Source: Acanthaster planci
Taxonomy: Eukaryota; Echinodermata; Asteroidea; Valvatida; Acanthasteridae
Direction of reading: 5' to 3'
Length of the DNA stretch: 64,000 nucleotides
NCBI RefSeq assembly: GCF_001949145.1
Contig: NW_019091412.1
Span: forward strand, 964,015 to 1,028,014
Below the pieces are notes generated by a model. It did no database searches. It had not been told where the DNA came from and worked only from the letters and a program-made list of their open reading frames with translations. A program made the position numbers and the translations under genes. Shown here piece after piece: positions 1-10,300 of the stretch; positions within the stretch are counted from its first letter, which is position 1; every line of letters begins with the position of its first letter.

Positions 1-2390
1 TTTGTTTGTACATTTCAAGGCTTAATTACAATCACCCATGGTCAATATTGATATTGTAAAGCCATTTCGGGACGTGTTTATATGCGGGAATGTTTCGTTA
101 GCTTTCCCCTCTGCTTTGTATTTGGTAAAATAATGTGAAAAGTCTGAATTTCTTTCCATTTTACTACATGTATAATGTCCCTTGGATGTTCCAACGTTAA
201 GGTCAGGATGACTCAGTTTGCATCCTCTTAATCTCGTTTATAATTGTATTTATCTTATATAATAAATGAAAGAGCAGCGTAATCTCTTCACTGGCTCAGC
301 TAAGTTTTTCTTTGTAAAATAGATTCCCTACTAATATGTTATGTGAAAAAACAATCATTTCAATTTTTATTTTGTATTTATTTATTTCTCCTGACTTTGC
401 CTGGCAATTAATTACTTGGTAAAGTTTCAACAAATTCATTGTTCGAAAACTTGCTCATTAAGATTCAAGGACGGAGGCTATTCCTTTGGAGACACAAGAT
501 GCACTGGTCGTTGACGGTGTCATGGAATAATTTCATTAACAAATCTGTTTTCGAGTTTCGGTTTTCAATCAATGTCAATCCAATCGGTTTCAATCAATTT
601 GTGAAGAGTTTCTATTGACGTAAAAGGCGAAGAATGGAGGTTTTCTGTCGTGTCTCTGTTATTTCCTCTTTCAATGTGCAGGTCCTTCAGATTTTCATCA
701 TGGAAGAATGTAGCTGTTGTCATCTACCAATTTAATTGTTAGTTCATGTAAAAGGCAATCATAATATAAGGCAGCAACCGGAAAATTCCTTGCTTTTTTC
801 CCGATTATCAAAGCTACGTCCAGTGTGATTAAGCCCACCCACGCGTGTGGGCAAACAACCTCATTAAATTCGATGAAAACCCGTAGCCAACGTAAAACGT
901 TGAATTCTTTTCATGAGCCTCATTTGATTTTAGTAAAATTGAAGGTTAGCGAACTGCGTCATTTAGAAACAGTTAAAATATGAATCGTTCCCGTAGTGCA
1001 TGATTTGCCGTCAATTTCAACTAGTCTCGTGAACTATGCTATTCAAAGTACTAGATTTAATTAAAGTATTGAACTTCTGAAAGTTACTCTTTGTTATGTT
1101 ATTGTAATCTTATTAGTTCCTTTTTAATCAATCTGACTTTGTGTATTGTTATTTTGAATAGCTCTGAGAGACTAGTCAGACAATTTTCAACAAGGACGTA
1201 TCGTACAATTTAGAAAAGTTGAGGGGATGCGTTATAATAACGTTGGCATAGGATTCAAAACTTCTGGCGCGAAAAAAGTTTCCTTTTCTTATTAGCTGTA
1301 ACATTTCTAATAACAATTCAGACAACTCTCGTGCCATAACTTTATCAAAGTGAATACGGGCATTTCACAAAAGTGCAATAGAGCAGCAAGTACCCCCAAA
1401 TGGTCCCTACTATCCTACATTGGCAAAAACCTGCAGATCTTAACAAAAATGCTTCAGCGAGAAAATTGTGCGCATCATCTTACGCTACGCAAGCGAAGCA
1501 ATGATTGGAATAGTTGAGTTTAACAGCCCCCGCACTGCAGAAGCTGTGGTGTTAAATTGGTGGCGATTTAACACCAAAGTTTTTGTAGTGAATCCCAATG
1601 GGATCGTACAAGCAGCTATTCCCTGTCAACCTCGTACAGAGGGACCTGCAACATCTTTGAGAATACGTAGTTTATGGCTACAATCGTTTTACCCACAGAC
1701 CGGATATCATGATTCCTCGCTCATAAGCCTGCATACCCCGTACGCGTGTCATCATACATGTACTTTTCATGCTCGATGCAGACGTTAACGTAACCCCTCC
1801 AATTGAATTAAAGATCCAGATGGAATTTTTTAATCAATTCGGGCCCAGAGTTGGCAATCTCATTATACATCCAATTCTTACGAATAGTCAATTCCATCTT
1901 TCCATTTCTCCAGAAAGATCTTTCTGAAGTTACATATTGTTTCGTTCGTTGACTATTTTTAGACATAGACAGTCGACTACGTAACTAAGCGAGAATATGT
2001 TCCGGAGGCAGCAGACTCAAAAATTCTTTTCTCATCTTCTTGATTATTAAGCACCTAGTAGTTTCCCTCTGGTTTGTTTTAATGACAAATCTATATGTTG
2101 GATTTGTGTATGCTCTGAAAAACATACGACAAAGAAGGAAAACAGTATGAGAGTCCCGTTGGAATGAGGATAAATCTTGATAAAACTGCAAAATTATGTT
2201 AGAAAATTAGTTTTTAAATGAACTGGCCGACCACTGATCCATGATCTTTTTAAAAATCTCTGGATTTTGTAAAAATCAAGCTACCCCATCATTTGGCAGA
2301 CTTCAGAATCCAACTTCAATGCCATCTCCAATGTTGGTTAAAACACCGTGCATAAAGCAAACACTACCCCTTTCGATTCCAATCTAACCT
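1..2390. other. Intergenic or intronic DNA, no gene seen
   Basis: AT-rich sequence in which I recognise no coding exon on either strand. The only longish open frame (1468-1788, +) has no recognisable similarity and no clear splice partners. I searched the minus strand for the missing TM4-TM7 exons of the GPCR at 3.8-5.9 kb, including the motif that usually ends TM7 in this class, and did not find them. Confidence 0.4.
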
Positions 2391-2394
2391 CAGC

Positions 2395-3130
2395 GTGAAT
2401 GCTCTCCGCGGAAGCTTCATCACTCGGCCTCACCATTAACTGAGCAAAACCGAAGATCCAGTCACTCTTGGATTCTTCCCCGCCTCCTTCCACCTCCAAT
2501 CCCATCTGCACTCAGGACGTTGAAGCAGTCAAGCAGTTCATGTACCTAGGCTCAAGCTTTCTTCTGACTGTTCTTCAGAGGCAGAAATTCTACGGCGTCT
2601 GCAGCTCCCCAGAGGGGCATTTGGGGGATGTCTCCAATCTGGCACAGCACCAAGTTTAAAACCAAGACCAAGCTCCACCTCCTAGACTCTACCTTTTCCC
2701 CAGTCCTAATGTGTTGCAGTGAGACCTCGACATTGACAGCTGTCTTAGCCAGGAAGATCGACGCCTTTCACAGGACCTGTCTCCGCACCATCCTTGGGAT
2801 TCACTGGCATGACTTCATCACCATACCAACGAGGAAGTTTAAAGACGGGCCGGCAATGCCCCTCCTGCGAGCACTACTATCCAGAGGAGGAAACTACAGC
2901 TTTTTGGCCACGTCGCCCAGCCGGCTCCCAGAGGGAGTTCCGGCACGGCAGATCTTGCTAGCCACCAGCAGGCCTCCACCACACGACTAGTGCCGTTCTC
3001 GTGGACACCCCTTTACCTGGGTGCGCCAGGTTCGACCACTGCCCCACTTGATGGACCCGGCTCCAAACTGACGGGCCTATAGAGAGTTGGTCACCACGGT
3101 CATTTAAATTGTCCATGCGATGCCAAGTCA
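2395..3130 (+). mobile_element. Decayed non-LTR retrotransposon (LINE) reverse-transcriptase tail
   Basis: Two overlapping frames together spell the end of a LINE reverse transcriptase. A block ending in QFMYLGSS (2468-2659) matches the usual F.YLGS motif. The next frame (2628-2990) carries TKTKLHLLDSTFSPVLMC, then ARKIDAFHRTCLRTILGIHW, which is the standard C-terminal thumb/connection segment of RTE-, CR1- or L2-type elements. Reading needs frame changes and the rest of the polymerase and the endonuclease are absent, so this is a dead 5'-truncated copy. It lies downstream of the last GPCR exon found and may sit in that gene's intron. The clade cannot be fixed from this fragment. Confidence 0.8.
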
Positions 3131-3800
3131 AGTCAAGTCTCAGCTGTCATCCTAACGGAGGTTCAAGTGTAGCCTGAAACCTATCACAACCACCTATTAA
3201 CGAGTTACCTTGATATTCCTTATGGACGTTTGTGTCCTTACCTTTTCTACATTGATTGAGACGGGAGAGGGATGCAAGTCATGGAGAAACGATGATCGTC
3301 TTGGAATAAAAAACTAAATCACACAGCTCATGGGGGACTAACTAGTGGGTGAATACGGTAAACAAAAGTCTCACTTGATATTTTCAGGAAATATGGATTT
3401 AACTGGAACTTTGAGCAGGCCTACATTTCATTCACTGGCATAACTGAGTGAACCAATCACCATGCATGCATTGATGCCCACGTTTTATTCTTTACGTACC
3501 CTTGAATTTGAGGAATGAGAAGTAAAATCGAGGTTTTATGCTCTTTATTCTTGTCCTTGTGTAATCTGTGTGCATTGATAACTGGATTCTCAATAATCTC
3601 AGGATAATTTTATTTGATCAGTAGTTGTTTTGGGCAAAGAACACCGTAAGAATAACACAAAGAACACAAATTTTCTAAGAATGTCTTTGTTGAGAGTGGT
3701 GATAGTGTTGAACCTTCATCAGAAATCTCCATGAAAAGCCCCACTCGTTAGTTTTTAAAACTCTGCCTGGGTTTATCGCGAATATTGGAGTAAGTTGCAT
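3131..3800. other. Intron or 3' flank of the class C GPCR, no exon recognised
   Basis: This stretch follows the GT donor at 3806 on the minus strand. The frame reads on for 44 codons into the intron before a stop at 3675, but those residues do not resemble TM4 or TM5 of class C receptors. I see no second coding exon here. Confidence 0.4.
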
Positions 3801-3806
3801 TCTTAC

Positions 3807-5882
3807 CTGAACCAGAATCAGCACGCCAGCTATGGTCAGAAGCTGCCTAGGACTGACCCATTTAGGACGTCTGACCGATACCCGACTGGCCTTGAAGATC
3901 CTGTAGATGCGGTTAACCTTGAGAAGAGTTGGTGCATACGTCAGGGTGAAGCTGAGGGAGATGACAGCTTCTGATGCCAGACAGGTCCACTGGTTGGGTT
4001 CAAGGAGAAGCAAGAAGACAGCCAAGAAGGCAAGGACCACACCAAGCAGAACGATAGTGCTTAGTTCACGGCTTGCAGCTTTGATCAGAAGCTTGTCTCG
4101 GTAGTACACCATACCAGCAGCCGTCAAGATGTTCAGTAGGAGCCCCATGACGGAACACACAAGGATGCTGATAACTATTGGGTCTTGGAAGCTAAGACTG
4201 GTTGGGATGATATCCTCGCAGAAGCTGCGATTGGCATTTGGCCAAGCTGTGATTTCACAGGGTACACACTCACTGGCTTTGACAACAATTTCATTGTCAT
4301 TACACTCTTGGCAGAGCCAGCAACACTTTTCTTGGGATGGAACGAGTATGAAACCTGGGGAACAGTCAGGGATGCAAGTGGATCGAGGAATCTCGGAGGA
4401 ACCACCCTGCCACCGGATTAGATTGTCCTGAATTTGTAGCTTTGTGGTCGTGTTATGCGAGTCCCAAAGGCCAATCTCAATGCTGTCGTACTCTCCATTA
4501 CCTATCTTCTGGTAGTTCTTTAGGACGTATTTTCCGGGTGGGTCGGCATTCTCGTCAAAGAACAGTAGTCCACCCGTCGCAGTGAAATTGACTCTGAGTA
4601 AATAGGTTTTCAGCACTTTTCCAGATATGCTTTCAATTTCAGAACAATCTATCTTCCTTGGGCACAGTTCTTTGAGCAGAGAATCGAGAGCGTATGCAAA
4701 GGCGTAGACACCATCAACTACCGGGGATACCACGAAGTCACTGCTTGGGCTATCTGGGAAAACTCCAGGGCAGTTCGAGTCGTTTGCACGGCATCCATTT
4801 TCTTGGCGCTTTCTTTGCGTGTACTTGGTAAACCATGAGCTCACAGAGTCTGTGTAGGGTTGCAATTTTGCGAAATAATCGTCGAACGGCGGGACAGTCT
4901 GACTGAAGAAACGTGTGAAGAGTGAGCCCTGTGCAATGTCGGCAAAGCCTCGCTCGCTCAAGTCAAATCCCCAGTCATCACCACCGATCCAGGTAATATC
5001 AAGGTCTGGCTGTTCGCTCTTGACACGCTCCAGTACGGCATTGGCTACCTGTAGGGCTGCAAACATGACCACAACTTTGGCATATCTATATTTGACCAGT
5101 TTGGCCACAACTTCTGCTAATTCCTTCTCTGTTGGGTAATGATTTACGGGTGAAGTAAAGGCGATACAGATGTCCTTCTGGTCAGCGAGTACAAGCAATT
5201 CTCGGGCACCGTGGAGACCATAGCTATCGACTGAGTGAATCAGGGCGATGTAGTTCCACTGGAAATGGACTATCATATCAACGATGGCGCTAATTTGATG
5301 ACGGTCGGGCGGGACGGTGCGGAGAAAGTATGGAAATCTTGCTTTGTTGCTCAGCTCGTTGCTAGACGCCCAAAAGGACATGATTGGTACATGGAAGAGT
5401 CCCGTAAGCTGAGCTACTGGGATACTCGTAGCGCTTCTGGAGGTTCCTATTATACCAATTAACTCATGCTTTGACTGACCTTGAAACAAGGTTATGTTAG
5501 ATGAGAGTGCCCAATCTGGGCAGGCATCTTTGAATGCATCCGGTGAGATTTCCTCCAACATCATGAGTGACATCCAGAGGGCAACGTCTTCGTTCCGGCA
5601 GTCGTCTCTGATATCAAAGCCAAGGGTGATGTTAGGTAAGACGTCGTCTCGGCTGTTGATGTCCCTGACTGCCCATACCATAGCCTCGGCGTGAACTACA
5701 CCACGAGGGATGACATCCGTGTCACAATGATCGGAAAGGCTTCCATGAAGCGACAGTAAAGCTCCTAAGATGAAGTCACCGGACTCGCGGTAGACCGTGC
5801 ACGCTACTGCATCATCGGCCAAACCAGAATGCAAAAAGACGGCCAATACGACCAGGCAAATCACAGTCGCTTTATTCATCAT
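3807..5882 (-). CDS. Class C GPCR, metabotropic-glutamate-receptor-like, partial (5' exon only)
   Basis: A single 2076-base exon encodes 692 residues and ends in phase 0 at a CAG|GTAAGA donor. The start is Met at 5882, because a signal peptide follows it (hydrophobic residues 7-20); the frame extends upstream without a plausible start. Residues 30-490 form the Venus-flytrap domain, with NITLGFDIRDDC and FDDYFAKL blocks typical of mGluRs. Residues 503-555 hold the nine-cysteine NCD3G linker. TM1 is about 568-594, TM2 608-628, TM3 634-662, and TM4 begins at 680. By eye against mGluR1, the residues that hold the amino-acid backbone are kept (S150, S173 for Thr188, D193, Y221, D302). The three that hold the distal carboxylate are changed: H64 for Arg78, D307 for Arg323, N445 for Lys409. 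A plasma-membrane receptor for an amino acid other than glutamate is my inference. TM4-TM7 and the tail are not in the window, or are missing. Confidence 0.85.
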
Positions 5883-7300
5883 CGCGATGGAATGACGCCA
5901 CGAGAAAACGCGTCCGCTCTTTGCAAGGTTTGCGAAGGGAATAATAACAAATGAATAGCAGAGGCGAGTTTTTATGGACAAGGAAACACAGGCAGAAAGC
6001 ACATCATTACATTTCTGGACTTATTACTTTTGTTAGCAGAGAACGAGTGGTTTTTATTATACCGTGGCTTTAGCATGATTAAACTACCGGTTCCCGTGTG
6101 TCATTGTCATGCTGATGATGACTGCTCATCCACAGAATCATCAAGCATAGATCTCACGTGATATTCGATCTACCGTGCAACGAAACCTCAGCCAAACAAG
6201 TGCATGAGGCCTCTTGTTTCACTAGTAGATGGTCGAGGTTTGATCACCTTTGGAATATTAACATTTATCTCAGTTCGGTATTTCATCTATTTAATTTTTG
6301 AAATCAGCGTACACCATAGATATTTGCTTAGTTAATGGAGCAAATTCCCGGCGGACTTAGCGTACAATTTCCCTCTAACATCCATCCTTGATTGAATAAC
6401 TGTTTGCAAACATAACAATGATAAATTTGTCCGAGCAGAATGAGCTGGGAGTATTCTGTGGCTTTTGGAACGGTCCAAAATCATTAAATTTCAATAACAA
6501 AACGAAGGAAGCGTGTACGAAGTGTTGCTAAATACACGACTTTGTGTTCGTTATGACAAGGCAAACTGTCGCAAGCAAGCCTTGATTATTAATCTGGTCA
6601 GTTTATTTCACATTATTGCGCTGTTTCGATGAGAATTGACATAACATGCGCCACATAAGGCACACATTTTCTTCTTTGGTTGTACTTTCATGAAATGTAA
6701 TTGATTTCCCAAAAGGCAAGCAAAAAATAAAAACAATTATGTCGTGAAGTGCATTATTCAAGGGATATTCAATGAGGTACTTCCTAATCCCCAAGTTATT
6801 GGCTTTATTATGGTGATTGGTAGATATTCAGTTGTTTGCCTGGTAGGTCACTCTCTCTGTCATTTTAACAAATTTGTAGCAATTCTCCACAGCCCATTGC
6901 GTTGCCTGTGGGTTTTCCATTTCTCTATGTGCTGGATATTAACTTAATAACAAGCCCAAAAAGGACGAGCACCCTTGCATTCCCTCTTCATCTGTTCGTC
7001 CACCGGTGAGCTCACTTGGCCATTGCTTTCGTGCTTTATCTCGGTGATGCAGGGACACAAATAAATTTGACAGTAATTTTACTTCAATATCGTTGTAATT
7101 TTTATCAATGATATTTCAATCGGCTTACTAATATTGAACTGAAAATATAGGCCGTACCCGGCTGCGTTTATAAAAATTCACAAAAAATATAACGCGTCGC
7201 GCTCAGTGAGAAGTGCTGCTATTATAAATAGCGCCCCCTATTGACGGGCACCAAACAATAATAAAATTAAATACCCAGTATTAGGTCAGAGTTCACAATA
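5883..7300. other. Divergent intergenic region between the GPCR and MCMBP
   Basis: About 1.5 kb between the GPCR start codon (-) and the MCMBP start codon (+). It should contain both promoters. I see no coding exon; the few short open frames look random. Confidence 0.5.
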
Positions 7301-7311
7301 TCACGTGTAAA

Positions 7312-7338
7312 TTTCGCGCTCTTTAAATCGTTTGGCGC
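7312..7338 (+). promoter_or_regulatory. Two E2F-type sites upstream of MCMBP
   Basis: TTTCGCGC lies at 7312-7319 and TTTGGCGC at 7331-7338. Both fit the E2F consensus TTTSSCGC exactly, are on the same strand 19 bases apart, and end 60 bases before the MCMBP start codon. E2F control is usual for replication-licensing genes, so S-phase regulation of MCMBP is a reasonable inference. The transcription start is not known. Confidence 0.55.
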
Positions 7339-7397
7339 TGAACGGAAGAATACACGTTTTCCTTGGGTTTATTTCGTGAAAAAAAATTTCATTTACC

Positions 7398-10300
7398 ATG
7401 CCTGGAATTGAGGACTGGTTGAACTGTCCACTGGACATCGTTCAGGGTTTATTCGGTAAGATTATTAATCAACAGACGAAGGTTGTTCCTCGGAAAATTG
7501 TCAATTTTGACCTTCGTTCGCGTTGAGGGGCATGATGGAGGCCGTCATGGCAGGCCTTGCTTTCTTTGTACCTTTCACGTTAGGCCTGAGCCTACTAGGT
7601 TGTATGTGTTCTTTGTTCAGCAACTTTGAATTAAAAACATCTGGATAGGTGATCAACTGGCATGACTGACAATCTGGAGCATGGTCATGCTTAGTTCTAC
7701 TAAGTGGAGTGCTAGTATTCCTCGCAAAAATTCCAAAGACTCACGAAAAATACCTCTATCACCACAGGCTACTGGCTTCCATAAATGCCACTGTCAAACG
7801 GTTGGGGCTTCAGTGCTATATCTGACTTCAAAATCTGTCAAAATCCGACGGTTTTGTCTCGGCAGAGTCGGCACATATGAGAATTGTTTTAATCTTACTA
7901 AATGAACGTGCGTGGTGCGTTAGTATGACGATCCCGTCCAAATCGTTAAAAAGGAATACTAACGCTCCACTTAACATGCTTAGTAGAGCTAGATCATGTT
8001 GATGGTTTATTAGGCTCACTGATCTGCATCTAGAAGTGGAATGTGTTTTAACCTTTCTTCTAGCCCCACTAGTGTGGCACGGACTCTCACTCCCGCTCCA
8101 TCCTTAGCCACACATCCGTTATCCCCACTAGTGTAGCACGGACTCTCACTCCCGCTTCATCCTTAGCCACACATCCGTATACGCAATTTCGTGTTGGCGT
8201 ACTGAAAATTTTCGGCGCACCTACTTATCATCGTTGGCGCAATTTCTTTTGCACACAGAGATGATCCTTAGCCTCTCCCTTTTCTTAGTGCCATTGATTG
8301 AATGATTTCATGCACGTTGTTCTGGTATTTTTCAGTCTTTTTGCCTTCACCCATTCAATCTCACGGATTCGCTCTCACAGTCACCATCTTTAAAATAAGG
8401 TCGTTGAACATTACATCACTTGACCCCTCAACAGCTGTTCCATGTCAAGAATCTAAACTACTGCCAAAGTTTTGGAAGAGCCCATTGGCACAAGTAGTAT
8501 CTTATCGCTCAGTCTGTGTATTAGATATGTCTTTTCTCATATGAATGCGTTTCAGTATTCGTTGACATCTAGGTAACATTTAGCTTTCTGTTCTTTCTAG
8601 ATGTCACTAATAAAAACTGGTCCAACAAGGTGACAGAATACTTCAATAAGAAACTTCAAGACAAAGACAGCTTGGAATGGGTGAGAAAAATTCCTGGATA
8701 ATTGATTAGAAGACAGTGTACAAAATAAGTCAGCAATATGTCAGCAGGGTAGTCACCAAAGCATAATCAGTATACATTTGAAAGTTGTCAGCAGTACTTA
8801 TTGTCAGAACTTTTCTTTGATACTTAGGTGCCGTCACTGAATCATACATCTCTTCATCTTCTCAAAGCGAACACCTTGGTGCGATTTCGTTGTATGATTC
8901 AGGATATGTATGATCCTGAGTTTTATCTGGGAGCATATGAAGTTGTTGACAAGACATCTGGGCAAACTGTAAGTATTAAAACCCACACTTTGAAGAACTT
9001 TTTCTCTGTGTTTACTGATTGTTTTCTCACTTAATAAAATACCCTTTCCGTCCATCTTCCTGCACAGACAATAAAATCTGGGACGTTTCAAGACCTTGCT
9101 GAGTGCACTCAGAACCAACGGCTGAACTTGGAATCGTCAAGGAATGTCACCCTTGACAGACAGACATTCTACTGTGTCCCCGTGCCTGCTGAGACAGAAT
9201 GGGTCAAACAAATATCCTTTACTCTAAACCAACATATTTGTTGACACAAAAAACAGTGATTTCAATGTTCCTTTAGCTTTTGTGTGATAATTCTAACTTG
9301 ACATTGAAGTTAGATTGAAAGGTATATTTTTCCTTAATCTGAATTTCTAAGCCTTTGCTGAAAACAGTCGATACCAGACCTGTGACCCAATTACTTCACA
9401 GAGTTCACGAGTCAAAAGGGCACTGGAGGTCGATGACACCACTGTGTCATCAGCACAACCAATTTCAAACCAGTCTGGTGACCATGACACTGATGTAACC
9501 ATGGAGACCTCAGATGTCAGCCAATTTGATAAGAGAACAAGAAGGTCAGAGGCCACAGGTCACGGGTCAATGACACCAGTTGACCTAAACTTTCCTTTAC
9601 CTGAGGAAAAGGGGCCCGCCTGTATGGTCAAGGTTTGTGTACTTTTTCTGAATTTTTGATTTTTAGATGTTCATCAATGCTTACATTTCTGTATTTGGCG
9701 CTGCAAATTGTTCTTGAATATCAAACACAATGACACATTTTTTCTTTTGCACTATTACAGGTGTATGATCATTTTGAGTCATTCCGTGTGAATGATATCG
9801 TTGAGTTCATTGGAGTTTTGTCTGTTGACCCCGAATTGGCTAATTTACCCGGGCAAGACAATAATGGGTAAGACATCAGCAAAATTGATGAAGTGAAACA
9901 AAGGAATGAATTTCAGTGCTTCTTCATGATCATGATGCTGGAGTAAGTTATTACACCCACTGCACTAGGGAATGTAAATGGGAAAGCCCAACTCTTCACG
10001 TTTGAAATATTTACTTCAGGAGAGGTTTTAAAGTGATTTCTCACAAGTACAATGAATTTCTAGTTTCTTGTGTCTCAGTACCAGAGTGTGGGCCTGGCAG
10101 TGCTTCTGTTTTGTTTTATGTTATATCCTTGTCACTTTATTGTCTGGGTCTTTTTCCTGGCACTTTGTAACCATAGGAAAAGAAACTATATAAATTCTGT
10201 TGTCATTATTTTGCCCCTTGAGTTTTGGAAATTAGATGGGTCTTTGTCTCGACTATTATTATTCATATTATTCAAAGAGTGCAAAAAGACTTGAAGGAAG

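Noticed and set aside
1468-1788. 106-codon plus-strand ORF
   Set aside because: It starts with GTG, resembles no family I know, and has no clear splice partner.
9203-9208. GTCAAA as an ordinary GT donor for MCMBP exon 4
   Set aside because: It is a poor donor and would remove the conserved VK codons, while the ATATCCTTT site just downstream is exact.
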